A stretch of 55,586 bases of DNA from a virus, in the IMG/VR virus record IMGVR_UViG_3300046674_000306, positions 1-55,586 of that record, one strand, 5' to 3'. Below are positions 16,003-22,943 of the stretch, one piece after another (position 1 is the first letter of the stretch; every line of letters begins with the position of its first letter). The position numbers were made by a program, and so were the translations under genes. The notes below the pieces were generated by a model, which worked only from the letters and a program-made list of their open reading frames with translations, did no database searches and was not told where the DNA came from.

Positions 16003-16658
16003 GACTGCGCCCTCGGCTGGTAAGCAATCCGCGCGTGGTAGCCGCAATAGGAACCGTGGGTGCGCTCGGTGCCACAGAAGCCAAAGCCTTCCTGATGGAC
16101 GTCGCCGATTGGCCATCTGCATGTCTTGTCGGTTAGTTCTTCCAGGCTGAGACGGAGCGGAATAGGCGGGATGCCGCTTGCAATCTGCGGCGTGTATGGC
16201 CGGGGCGTGGGTGGCAGCCCTGCCGCATCCCGTTCACGGCGTGCGTTCTGGATGCCCACGCGATCTAGGTATTTTGCCTTTGGTTCGGCAGCCTGCGTTT
16301 CGGGATGCGCAGCGCGTGCCTTTGATCGCGGCTGGCTTGCACCTTGTTTACGATTGCGAGGAATCTTAAGTCGCAATGCCTTGCCGATAACAGCATTGCG
16401 ACTGCATCCTATGACGTCGGAAACATGCCTGGACGTTCTCCCCTTGGCCAACATCTCCGTCATGATGGCAACGTTTTCTGGCGTCCATCTGAAAGGCGGA
16501 TTTTCCTCAGGTATGTCGAGGACGGCTGTATCGGCTTCGATCTTCTGTATCAGCAAGTGCGGGCCCTCGGAGGTGGGAGAAAAGCCGAGCTGCATTTGCG
16601 CAGTCTCGGAGTCTTCGGACGCTTTGGGGGGATCAAACGAGCGTCCGGTCGAAATCAA
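15999..16658 (-). CDS. gcrA: GcrA-family cell-cycle transcription regulator
   Basis: A 219-aa GcrA homologue. The DNA-binding region lies at about residues 57-100 (FRWTPENVAIMTEML ... CSRNAVIGKALRLKIPR) and the conserved C-terminal RNA polymerase sigma70-contact module at about 170-215 (ELTDKTCRWPIGD ... FCGTERTHGSYCGYHARIAY). GcrA is a sigma70 cofactor that activates promoters carrying methylated GANTC in alphaproteobacteria. A phage copy could redirect host RNA polymerase to phage promoters or alter the cell cycle. ATGA-coupled to rusA. Confidence 0.92.
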   Translation of the reverse strand: MISTGRSFDPPKASEDSETAQMQLGFSPTSEGPHLLIQKIEADTAVLDIPEENPPFRWTPENVAIMTEMLAKGRTSRHVSDVIGCSRNAVIGKALRLKIPRNRKQGASQPRSKARAAHPETQAAEPKAKYLDRVGIQNARRERDAAGLPPTPRPYTPQIASGIPPIPLRLSLEELTDKTCRWPIGDVHQEGFGFCGTERTHGSYCGYHARIAYQPRAQS

Positions 16659-16664
16659 AGGTCG

Positions 16665-17138
16665 CTAATCTCCGGCGCGATCCAGTTGGCGAGTTTGTCT
16701 CCCCAACCTCTCAATTTCAGCGCCAAAAAAATCCGGGTCCGTGTGCTCAAGAAACGTAGCAATACGGGCGGTCTTCTGGATGAAGTCGGCATATTCTTTC
16801 CTCGCCTTGTCGAAGAGTTCGCGCTCTTCTTTTGCTTTTGATGCCGCTGCGTGGAGCTCGATCATTTGCCAATGACGGACGATATCCGTGTCATGGTTCC
16901 ACCAGGCGCGCAGTCGGCGTTCGGTCCATTGCTTTTCCGGCTCCCCCTTGTGGGGGAACAGTTCATTCAGTTTATCCAATGCCTTGCCGATCATGGCATA
17001 GACTTTGCCACCGCCGCCGATGGCTTGGATGTAGAATTTCGCCTGAGATACATCTGAAGCTACGTTAGACATCTGCTTTCCCTGTTCATGCTTTCCCGGT
17101 TTCCGGGTTGAAATTCCCATGATTTCATTTTCCTTCAT
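16665..17138 (-). CDS. Hypothetical helical protein
   Basis: Up to 157 aa from ATG 17138; a Met at 17072 (MSNVASDVSQAKFYIQ) preceded by AGGGAAAG is an equally likely start. The region after it has a conserved look (SQAKFYIQAIGGGGKVYAMI) and a basic TERRLRAWWNHD motif, then a helical coiled region. It may be a DNA-binding accessory. Ends 6 nt before gcrA. Confidence 0.65.
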   Translation of the reverse strand: MKENEIMGISTRKPGKHEQGKQMSNVASDVSQAKFYIQAIGGGGKVYAMIGKALDKLNELFPHKGEPEKQWTERRLRAWWNHDTDIVRHWQMIELHAAASKAKEERELFDKARKEYADFIQKTARIATFLEHTDPDFFGAEIERLGRQTRQLDRAGD

Positions 17139-17289
17139 GTGCGATGTTTCTCTTGTTCAAGGAGTTACACGCATGCACACGAAGAGTTATTCAGTCCGGA
17201 GCCACGAGGAGGAAGCTTCTTGCAAAAGCCCTCTCCTCGTCGTTCCTCAGTTTGACCAGGGCAAGCCCGCACTGGTCGTGACGACGTCG

Positions 17290-17424
17290 CTAAATCCGCC
17301 GCAGCTTCTTGGCGACGTCGTCTTTTCTATTGTCGAAAGGCTTGCAGTCGCTCGGCTTGAGCGGGCTGCAGAAAGGATGCGGGGCGAACGTGGGTGATAT
17401 CTCCCTCGCCTGCGCCAAAAACAT
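17290..17424 (-). CDS. Possible small protein overlapping a membrane-protein gene
   Basis: A 44-aa frame from ATG 17424 with GGAAGAGG just upstream, basic at its end (NRKDDVAKKLRRI). It overlaps the 72-aa gene in another frame, so only one may be real in the overlap. Weak evidence. The 150 bp beyond it (17139-17289) contain a GAGGAG/CTCCTC hairpin and no clear minus-strand gene. Confidence 0.35.
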   Translation of the reverse strand: MFLAQAREISPTFAPHPFCSPLKPSDCKPFDNRKDDVAKKLRRI

Positions 17425-17545
17425 CACCCTCTTCCTCGCGAGAAATCCGCGCCGATAGAAGACAAGCCGCAAGCGCAAAGCCGGTACAGATGACACAGCC
17501 GAGAACGGTGATTGCAACGAAGGACCAACCGAGAGCGCACATCAT
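17327..17545 (-). CDS. Small membrane protein
   Basis: A 72-aa protein with an N-terminal membrane segment (WSFVAITVLGCVICTGFALA, residues 7-26) extending to about residue 31, and a short acidic cytoplasmic or periplasmic tail. ATGA-coupled to the preceding Cys-rich gene. Function unknown. Confidence 0.6.
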   Translation of the reverse strand: MMCALGWSFVAITVLGCVICTGFALAACLLSARISREEEGDVFGAGEGDITHVRPASFLQPAQAERLQAFRQ

Positions 17546-17862
17546 GCCGACACCCTCTCAATTCCGAGACGAGCGGCGACGATAGGATGCTCGTTTATGA
17601 ACCATTCCGGCTCAACGACGTCTGTTCCTTCGTCGCAGAGGAAAGGATAGGTGTCTTCGTGAAAACCACCGTCAGTGAGATCGATGAGGGCCAGCCACGC
17701 CTTCCGGCATTCGATGTGCTCGCGATAGGAGGAGAAATCCCCGTCGCATTTCATGGCGCAGTAATGATGCTCGGCGCCGATCTGAATTTCATGGCGGCAC
17801 TGTTCGCAGACATGCGACTTTCGGCCGACGACTTTTCTCTCGTTGAAGAATTCGATACTCAT
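17542..17862 (-). CDS. Cys-rich zinc-binding-like protein
   Basis: A 106-aa protein starting MSIEFFNERKVVGRKSHVCE. Cys/His pattern CEQC ... HHYCAMKC ... HIEC (residues 19-53) looks like a zinc ribbon, as seen in small phage proteins thought to bind nucleic acid. The start at 17862 overlaps the preceding stop by ATGA; the longer frame upstream is a shadow. Family known only as phage hypothetical. Confidence 0.75.
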   Translation of the reverse strand: MSIEFFNERKVVGRKSHVCEQCRHEIQIGAEHHYCAMKCDGDFSSYREHIECRKAWLALIDLTDGGFHEDTYPFLCDEGTDVVEPEWFINEHPIVAARLGIERVSA

Positions 17863-18188
17863 GCCGGCACCTTTGAAGGATTGAGCATGGCGCGGAAAAT
17901 CTCGATGGATGTCTTGCGCTCGACGACCGGGCGAAAATCCTTCGCATCGAAGGTGATCTCGGCTTCCCAAAGCTCGCCTTCGAAAAGCAGATCGACTTTC
18001 TGATCAGGGATTTCGACAAGCTTGATGCAGGGCTCACCGCCGACGAAGCCGAGTGATATCGTGCGAACGGTGTAAACGCGCCCAACCTTCGGGCCGATGA
18101 TCTCAGAGAGGATCACATGCCCGGCAGGTCCCGCCAGGACGTCATCGACGCAACAAACCTTCTGCCCAACGTGGAAATTGCACTTCAT
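17859..18188 (-). CDS. SH3-like hypothetical protein
   Basis: A 109-aa protein (MKCNFHVGQKVCCVDDVLAG...). The opening FHVGQKVCCVDD, then GRVYTVRTI and IKLVEIP blocks, suggest a small beta-barrel (SH3-like) domain, common in rhizobial phage early operons. Coupled by ATGA to the HNH gene upstream and the Cys-rich gene downstream. Function unknown. Confidence 0.75.
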   Translation of the reverse strand: MKCNFHVGQKVCCVDDVLAGPAGHVILSEIIGPKVGRVYTVRTISLGFVGGEPCIKLVEIPDQKVDLLFEGELWEAEITFDAKDFRPVVERKTSIEIFRAMLNPSKVPA

Positions 18189-18703
18189 GACCTCGATCCT
18201 TCTTCATTATCTGGGGCCGAAAGCCTCGCAAATTCACCGTAAAACTCGATGGCTTCCGCGGCATAGGCGGCATGGGCCTCGTGCTCCGTGTCAAACAAAC
18301 CGAGATAATAGTTATTTTTGCCCTTCTTGATTTGTGCTTGAAAACGACCAGACCCTTTATGGACGGTCACTCCCTTGGATCGAACAGCTCCCCATGGAGC
18401 GCGATTGGCACTATTCTGCGATCCAGATGCTTTTCTAAGGTTCACGAACCTATTGTCGCTGCCATTGAGGTTTCGGTGGTCAACCAAACAATCAGGCCAT
18501 TCACCTGTCATAAGGAACCAAGCGAGCCTATGTGCAGAATAAGAGCGTTCCCTGAATCTAACCTTTCGATATCCGTCTGGAGCCGGGACGTCGGCTCTTC
18601 TCCCCATTTTTAGACGACCACTAAGTCTAGTGAAGATGCCAGAATGCGGGTCATAACCGATATGATCAGCGATTTCAGAAACAGGAGGCAAACCGATGGT
18701 CAT
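18185..18703 (-). CDS. HNH homing endonuclease with AP2 domain
   Basis: A 172-aa free-standing homing endonuclease. N-terminal region IGYDPHSGIFTRL precedes an HNH core (CLVDHRNLNGSDNRFVNLRK, about residues 75-94) and a C-terminal AP2-type DNA-binding domain (GVTVHKGSGRFQAQIKKG...). Like the 10.6 kb copy it sits between genes with ATGA overlaps on both sides. The two share domain order but differ in sequence, so they are not recent duplicates. Confidence 0.9.
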   Translation of the reverse strand: MTIGLPPVSEIADHIGYDPHSGIFTRLSGRLKMGRRADVPAPDGYRKVRFRERSYSAHRLAWFLMTGEWPDCLVDHRNLNGSDNRFVNLRKASGSQNSANRAPWGAVRSKGVTVHKGSGRFQAQIKKGKNNYYLGLFDTEHEAHAAYAAEAIEFYGEFARLSAPDNEEGSRS

Positions 18704-18912
18704 GATTTCCCCCTCCCAGGTCTGGGTTGATCTTTCCGAGTGCCGTCAGCACCTTCGATTGCCGCTTGAACGACTTCGCACTGACATGCTGGAAAGCGCG
18801 GGACGATTGATGCCGACTGAATTGCTCCGCTATCGTCACAACGCCAGCATTTCGCGGCGCCGAAATTCTTCGAGAACAGGGTTTCAAACTCGTCTATTAG
18901 GGCGGTGGTCAT
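18700..18912 (-). CDS. Hypothetical protein with Cys pairs
   Basis: A 70-aa protein (MTTALIDEFETLFSKNFGAA...) with CWRC and CQC (about residues 22-45) that could form a zinc site, and a basic C-terminal end. ATGA overlaps tie it to the 43-aa gene upstream and the HNH gene downstream. Family unknown. Confidence 0.65.
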   Translation of the reverse strand: MTTALIDEFETLFSKNFGAAKCWRCDDSGAIQSASIVPRFPACQCEVVQAAIEGADGTRKDQPRPGRGKS

Positions 18913-19040
18913 TTCGTTGCCCTCAGCCCACTCGCCCGCTCAACAGCCTCAGCTTTCCGGCCGTCCTCTATCCACATGCGGGTTATGAAGGCGAGCCAGC
19001 CAAGGGTGATGAGGGCACATGAGAGGTAATATTGGGTCAT
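18909..19040 (-). CDS. Tiny single-pass membrane protein
   Basis: A 43-aa ORF from ATG 19040 with AGGGG upstream, encoding a membrane segment (YYLSCALITLGWLAFITRMW, residues 4-23) and a charged tail. It begins 1 nt past the previous stop and overlaps the next start by ATGA, so it fits the operon exactly. The longer frame upstream is a shadow of the 154-aa gene. Confidence 0.65.
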   Translation of the reverse strand: MTQYYLSCALITLGWLAFITRMWIEDGRKAEAVERASGLRATK

Positions 19041-19041
19041 T

Positions 19042-19506
19042 TCATTCCCCTGTAGAGCTATGGGCAGTGGCGAGCGCGTCTCCGAGTATCTGCCGCAACG
19101 CCGCGATGTCTTCTGGCGTGAGAGCGGCTTTGGGCGCATCAGACGGACCCACCATGGACGAAGGTGGCCGCGGTATTTCAGCATCCAGCGGGCGCCAGAG
19201 ATGAAGGCATGTCGGGTGGCAATTGATATGATCGGACGGCGGCACGTGCAGTTGCATGGCCGTTTCTTCGTCCTTGAAGAACAGGCGCTTGACGTGCTCC
19301 ATTTCCGCCCAGTTCGGGCAGCGGTTGCGCCGCGACACGGAAACATGATCCCACCCATCGCCAGCAGACGCGACGATAGTCAGTTCGGCTTTGTCCACAG
19401 GCGACGGAACCTTGAACATTCCGCACGTGTCGTCACCAGCCCAGCCCCAAAAGGCGTTGCCTCCGGATACGTTGCGATACATTTCGAGGAGATTGAGATT
19501 TCTCAC
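19042..19506 (-). CDS. Hypothetical phage protein (GTG start)
   Basis: A 154-aa protein; I choose GTG 19506, which overlaps the previous stop (GTGA) and has a strong GGAGGGGAG site. The core reads GDGWDHVSVSRRNRCPNWAE and later HPTCLHLWRPL (about residues 106-116), a pattern I recognise from a widespread phage protein family of unknown function (DUF7694-like). Trp, His and Cys residues are prominent. Role unknown. Confidence 0.7.
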   Translation of the reverse strand: MRNLNLLEMYRNVSGGNAFWGWAGDDTCGMFKVPSPVDKAELTIVASAGDGWDHVSVSRRNRCPNWAEMEHVKRLFFKDEETAMQLHVPPSDHINCHPTCLHLWRPLDAEIPRPPSSMVGPSDAPKAALTPEDIAALRQILGDALATAHSSTGE

Positions 19507-19748
19507 GTGCGCTCCCCTCCGTCTATCTGGGTGGGGAGTGGGAAGGACAGAGGCGCCCAATGCGTATAGTGAGCTTCGGGCAATTCCCGGTAAAAGCCGC
19601 CGAACCCGCCGCCCCTATCGCGGAAGAAATCTACCTTCCAGTAAGGCTTGCGAGCGTTGCCGTTGTGAGCCCGACGATTCCCAGGCGAAAAGCAGAGAAT
19701 GTCTGTTCCGTCCTTCGGAGCGGTTTCGATAGGTTGCCAGACGGTCAT
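19503..19748 (-). CDS. DUF551-like protein
   Basis: An 81-aa protein opening MTVWQPIETAPKDGTDILCF and containing YTHWAPLSFPLP near the end, both hallmarks of the DUF551 family common in temperate phages. ATG 19748 overlaps the preceding stop by ATGA. Function of the family is not known; a nucleic-acid or nucleotide-related role has been guessed. Confidence 0.85.
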   Translation of the reverse strand: MTVWQPIETAPKDGTDILCFSPGNRRAHNGNARKPYWKVDFFRDRGGGFGGFYRELPEAHYTHWAPLSFPLPTQIDGGERT

Positions 19749-20242
19749 GCTGCCACCTCTAAGATTTGCCGGCGCTTTGCCGACCAAACCTCCATGAAAT
19801 CATCAGCCGAAACGTCTCCGTTCGTTGCCTCAATGATCGTGAACATCGTATCCAGCAACGTGTTGTCACCATTCATGATGCGCCAGAGCTGCACCCTGCT
19901 CAGTCCAACCATGCGGGAGAATTCGCCAACGCCGATTTCATTAGCTCTGAGGTATTGGGCCAACGGATGATTGTTGCCGCTGCTCGCCGCATCCACTCGT
20001 GGTTCTATGGCTCTAGAGGCCATGAAATCGCTTATCTCAGGAGTGAGCTCAAACCATTCCCCGCGAATTCTGTTCGCCTTGAACCGTTCGTGAAGATCCT
20101 TCTCGTCGGACATGCTGCCTTCGATAATGGCCAGCAGCACGCATCTCGTAGGGCAGCCAACTGTAAGGTCGCTGAAACGGCGCTGCGGATCGTTCGAATA
20201 CCCGATCTTCACGCGGCCTTGTGTCTCGATGAAATAGATCAT
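19745..20242 (-). CDS. GIY-YIG (T5orf172/MUG113-type) and HTH fusion
   Basis: A 165-aa protein. Residues 1-70 resemble the T5orf172 branch of the GIY-YIG nuclease superfamily (IYFIETQGRVKIGYSNDPQR ... DLHERFKANRIRGEWFEL), with Tyr, Lys, Arg and Glu in the expected order. Residues 88-130 form an XRE-type HTH (LRANEIGVGEFSRMVGLSRV). It is the second gene after the cro-like gene, with an ATGA overlap. It could be a site-directed nuclease or an autoregulator with a degenerate nuclease fold. Confidence 0.82.
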   Translation of the reverse strand: MIYFIETQGRVKIGYSNDPQRRFSDLTVGCPTRCVLLAIIEGSMSDEKDLHERFKANRIRGEWFELTPEISDFMASRAIEPRVDAASSGNNHPLAQYLRANEIGVGEFSRMVGLSRVQLWRIMNGDNTLLDTMFTIIEATNGDVSADDFMEVWSAKRRQILEVAA

Positions 20243-20439
20243 GCCGCGTTCTCCGTCTTATCGAAAACGTCCGGACGGAGCTCATACTTTGGAATGCCAG
20301 TCGCTAGCGAAACCGCATTGACGCGGTTCAGCGGAACCTCGTTCCATTGGGAAATGGCAGAGGGGTTGATTTCAAGCGAAGCTGCCAGAGAGATCCGGCG
20401 TCCGCGTTCGGCGTTGAGGTATTCTCGAAGCTTGTCCAT
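20239..20439 (-). CDS. Cro-like repressor (YdaS/Cro-type HTH)
   Basis: A 66-aa HTH protein (MDKLREYLNAERGRRISLAA, then SLEINPSAISQWNEVPLNRV) of the short YdaS/Cro type, in which the second helix pair and the PLNRV turn are typical. It is the first gene of the long leftward operon and is divergent from a CI-like gene; TTAAG-type operators lie between them. By analogy with lambda it should favour lytic growth by shutting off the repressor gene. Confidence 0.88.
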   Translation of the reverse strand: MDKLREYLNAERGRRISLAASLEINPSAISQWNEVPLNRVNAVSLATGIPKYELRPDVFDKTENAA

Positions 20440-20448
20440 GAGCCCAGT

Positions 20449-20515
20449 TTAAGTGGTGCTTAAGTTAAGTCAAGCTGAATTTTTAAGTGAGGCGATATGG
20501 AAAGCATTTTAAGTG
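20449..20515. promoter_or_regulatory. Divergent operator region of the lysis-lysogeny switch
   Basis: Between the cro-like and cI-like starts lies a perfect inverted repeat TTAAG-N5-CTTAA (20449-20463), followed by half-sites TTTAAGTG at 20482-20489 and 20508-20515; the last overlaps the repressor coding start if ATG 20497 is used. The same element recurs at 22.2 kb. Presumed binding sites for the CI-like and Cro-like proteins. Confidence 0.75.
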
Positions 20516-20877
20516 CGGGCGAATATAGGGACATGAGCAGAGTCGTCCCTAATTTCAAAAGGCCGAAGCCAAAGTACTTCTTCAAAGAATGGAGAAAGCA
20601 CCGCGGTATGACGCAGGAAGAGCTCGCCGAAGCTATCGGCGTGACGCCTCCGAGCATTTCGCAGCTCGAGCGTGGCATTCAGGGTTTTTCGGATTCGACG
20701 CTCGAGGCGCTAGCCTATTCGCTCAATTGCAATCCAGGGGATCTCCTCATGAGAAACCCGCTGGATGAAGATGCGCCTTGGACGATCTGGGATAATGTAA
20801 AAAAGTCGGACCCGGTTAAGCGCAGAGCGATTATAGCCGTCGTCGAAACAATGCTGAAAACCGGGACCGGTGGTTAA
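20497..20877 (+). CDS. CI-like repressor (XRE-family HTH)
   Basis: A 126-aa protein with an XRE HTH at about residues 34-88 (HRGMTQEELAEAIGVTPPSI ... ERGIQGFSDSTLEALA). The C-terminal 35 residues are short, so it lacks the LexA-like autocleavage domain of lambda CI; prophage induction would need another route. Start may be ATG 20497 (GAGG upstream) or ATG 20533 (AGGGA upstream). Divergent from the cro-like gene with operators between. The probable lysogeny repressor. Confidence 0.85.
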   Translation: MESILSAGEYRDMSRVVPNFKRPKPKYFFKEWRKHRGMTQEELAEAIGVTPPSISQLERGIQGFSDSTLEALAYSLNCNPGDLLMRNPLDEDAPWTIWDNVKKSDPVKRRAIIAVVETMLKTGTGG

Positions 20878-21071
20878 ACGTGAAGCGCCAAAATCATCAA
20901 TGGCACCTTCTTGTCAGCCGGATCATACTTGACCTGGACGTAGTTCAGGTGCGGCATTTCTCTCCGAATCATTGCCTCAATTCTGGCGACAATGGCGGCG
21001 ACCGATTCTGCTCTTGCATCCGGGACGGCGATAAACGGCGTGGCAGCTACTCCGAAAAACTCTCTACGCAA
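20874..21071 (-). CDS. Small protein with twin-arginine-like signal
   Basis: A 65-aa protein starting MLRREFFGVAATPFIAVPDA: an RR-x-FF motif, a short hydrophobic stretch and an A-x-A-like site (ARA) make a compact Tat-type export signal. ATG 21071 has GGGGAG 6 nt upstream. It converges on the repressor gene, whose stop it overlaps, so it could be expressed in the lysogen. The mature part (about 42 aa) is unassigned. Confidence 0.6.
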   Translation of the reverse strand: MRREFFGVAATPFIAVPDARAESVAAIVARIEAMIRREMPHLNYVQVKYDPADKKVPLMILALHV

Positions 21072-21190
21072 CATTGGCATCTCCCCCACGTGCAAGCTAT
21101 CAACTATGCGTATAGAACTGTGGTAGGCAATCGGTAAGTCTACCTAAAATTAAGTATTTTTGTTAGGTGTCTAATTAGTGTCACACTTGC

Positions 21191-21619
21191 TTATATCTGT
21201 GTCACTTTTTCATAATTCTTGATCAGCTTTTCGCGCCATCCCTTCGGCGGCGGCCAACAAATGCCCCAATTACCGAGCGTGCCAGCTTTCCAGCCACCTT
21301 TCGGTGTCATCGCCGCTCTAATCTCCTCGTCGCTCACCGCAGCGGTTATTTTGTCGAGTGGCGATTTTCCTTTCGATTTCTTCGATGGTTTTGTCACTGG
21401 CTTAGAACGATATTCTAAGAACTCCTCCATGCGCGCTAGGAGCGCCGGGCCTTTCATCACATGAAAATTAATGCCGCCGAATTTCTTGAGCTCCTTTTCG
21501 GTGAAGCTTTCCGCGACACAGAGCGCGAGCCAATATTCGTTCATGCCAGGCTCGTCAGGTTTCCCGCGCATGGCCTTAACGTACGCGACACATCGCGGGT
21601 ACTTGTTCAGATTCATCAT
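21191..21619 (-). CDS. Hypothetical protein
   Basis: A 142-aa basic protein (MMNLNKYPRCVAYVKAMRGK...) with a helical middle and Lys/Ser-rich linker (KPVTKPSKKSKGKSP) before a C-terminal Trp/Pro-rich segment (GNWGICWPPPKGW). ATG 21619 is preceded by GAGG. Located between the repressor and the structured 21.6-22.2 kb block, on the strand opposite to both early operons' first genes. May be lysogenically expressed. Family not recognised. Confidence 0.6.
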   Translation of the reverse strand: MMNLNKYPRCVAYVKAMRGKPDEPGMNEYWLALCVAESFTEKELKKFGGINFHVMKGPALLARMEEFLEYRSKPVTKPSKKSKGKSPLDKITAAVSDEEIRAAMTPKGGWKAGTLGNWGICWPPPKGWREKLIKNYEKVTQI

Positions 21620-21639
21620 GGGTACTTCCTCTTTTAGAA

Positions 21640-22147
21640 CTATCCATTCTTCTCTTAAGGCCATTGTATTTCAGGGGCTTCGAACCGGTTCAGACTTTAG
21701 GAAACGCACAGAAATCCCTAGCCTACCGGGTACCCCCAGCAGCCGGATCTCTGTGCGAAAGGAACTTCGAGCTCGGACGAGCTTTGAGGTTTCCACACAT
21801 CCACGGCACGCCATATGTCGACGCGTTGCCTGTCCGCTTCATGCTGCATTTCTATTGGCTCAGGAGCCTCATGCGCCGGGGTGCAGTCCCGTTGTCGTTG
21901 CGCCGTCCCTCTGGTTTTTCATTGGATGTCCAGCCACCCTATGCGGTCCCTATCGTCCGACGTACATCCCAGGTCCGATACCACCGCAACCCTTCAGCGA
22001 TAGACACAGCCGGGGCCGCATCGTCGCATCGCCATCCCTTGCGGGGTAGGCCTACCTGAGACGACTGGTGGAAAGGATTGGCAAGAGGGTATCGAAATGA
22101 TATCATCGATATCACTGGTTCCGGTCGCCAAACCTTTTTCACCAGTC
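21640..22147 (+). ncRNA. Structured intergenic block, candidate plus-strand RNA
   Basis: About 500 bp with no convincing gene: frames are open on both strands, yet translations lack protein character. It has many inverted repeats: CGCACAGA/TCTGTGCG (21705-21712 with 21750-21757), AGCTC/GAGCT (21770-21783), the 12-bp palindrome GGTAGGCCTACC (22045-22056), and a long hairpin 22063-22147 built on GACTGGTG/CACCAGTC and GGATTGGC/GCCAAACC with GATATC repeats in its loop. A plus-strand intrinsic terminator follows. A noncoding RNA is the simplest reading; its promoter and 5' end are not clear. Confidence 0.4.
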
Positions 22148-22150
22148 ACC

Positions 22151-22190
22151 GCCCCGGCTCTCGCAAAAGAGCGCGGGGCATTTCTTTTTC
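22151..22190 (+). terminator. Strong intrinsic terminator
   Basis: GCCCCG-GCTCT / AGAGC-GCGGGGC around a CGCAAA loop (22151-22179), followed by ATTTCTTTTT. It points rightward and ends just before the operators of the plus-strand early operon, so it should end the candidate RNA of the preceding block. Confidence 0.85.
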
Positions 22191-22221
22191 TACATCCGCG
22201 ATTCCCAGACGTCAATATTTT

Positions 22222-22273
22222 TTAAGTGGCACTTATTTTAGTGCTTGCAATAAATTTAAGTCGGGCTTAAGTT
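22222..22273 (+). promoter_or_regulatory. Early rightward promoter with operators
   Basis: A palindrome TAAGTGGCACTTA (22223-22235) and TTAAG-N5-CTTAA (22256-22270) match the operators at 20.45 kb. A promoter TTGCAA-17-TAAGTT (-35 at 22245, -10 at 22268) has its spacer and -10 covered by the second operator, so repressor binding should block the operon that begins at 22343. This would be the second, lambda OL-like operator locus. Confidence 0.7.
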
Positions 22274-22342
22274 CGTTCTCACAAGACCACGGAACTTGAC
22301 GGCGCAAACCTGATCTTCCGCTCTCAGACACGGAGAACGACA

Positions 22343-22630
22343 ATGGCCAACATCATTTGCATCAACGGATACGACCAGCCCGACAATTGCGAGCATTGCG
22401 GCAAGCGTCTGATCCACGGCGTCCGTACCAACACGCACGGCACGATTGGCGCTGACTGCTTCGTGAAGCTCATCAAAGCCGACAGGAAGCGTTTCAGCGG
22501 CAACGGCAAGCCTACTGCTTCGATGGTCCGCGACTTCGCCAAGATGGTCGAGCGCCGCTCCGCACAGCGTCTTTCGGAAATGGGCTACAGCCCGCGCCAC
22601 TTCCAGTTCGAATTGGGAGAGGCAGCATGA
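22343..22630 (+). CDS. Small zinc-finger-like early protein
   Basis: A 95-aa protein, first gene of the rightward early operon. NCEHCGKRLIHG (about residues 15-26) with a later Cys (IGADCFVKL) suggests a small zinc-binding element. Residues 48-95 are basic. It starts about 70 nt after the putative promoter and overlaps the next gene by ATGA. Possibly a nucleic-acid-binding host takeover factor; no family named. Confidence 0.75.
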   Translation: MANIICINGYDQPDNCEHCGKRLIHGVRTNTHGTIGADCFVKLIKADRKRFSGNGKPTASMVRDFAKMVERRSAQRLSEMGYSPRHFQFELGEAA

Positions 22631-22905
22631 GCGCGAACCTCAAAGCGGTTTCTGCCGCGATTGATGCCGTTCACAAGGCTTTCGGCGCTCCCGGCGACTA
22701 CGGCTACGGCACGCCAAAAGGCGATGCGCTGATGGCTCTCTATCGCTCGCAGATAGCGATTTCCACAGCCTCAGAACCTGTTGCCTGGGCCTCCAGTTCC
22801 GAGATGCGACGCAATCAGCTTCTGAGCGCTGCTCAATACAAAAACGCCCTGCCGAAGAACGTGGTGGATTTCGACATCCCTCTCTACGCGCATCCCTCAC
22901 GCTAA
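22627..22905 (+). CDS. Hypothetical early protein
   Basis: A 92-aa protein (MSANLKAVSAAIDAVHKAFG...). The C-terminal half (VAWASSSEMRR ... FDIPLYAHPSR) carries a motif found in many small phage proteins in which a variable segment precedes PLYAHP. ATGA-coupled to the upstream gene. Unknown function. Confidence 0.75.
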   Translation: MSANLKAVSAAIDAVHKAFGAPGDYGYGTPKGDALMALYRSQIAISTASEPVAWASSSEMRRNQLLSAAQYKNALPKNVVDFDIPLYAHPSR

Positions 22906-22943
22906 CCCACCACGAGGCGGGCCCTTCCGCTGACAGACGCAGA

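Noticed and set aside
17173-17397. Plus-strand 74-aa ORF with AAGGAG upstream
   Set aside because: It opposes a tightly packed minus-strand operon and overlaps two minus-strand frames; not enough support.
21664-22059. 131-aa plus-strand protein
   Set aside because: Overlapping frames are all open, the product is Arg/Pro/Ser-rich without a credible fold, and the region is dominated by hairpins.
20874-22270. Retron or reverse-transcriptase element
   Set aside because: Inverted repeats suggested it, but no reverse transcriptase gene is present anywhere in the window.
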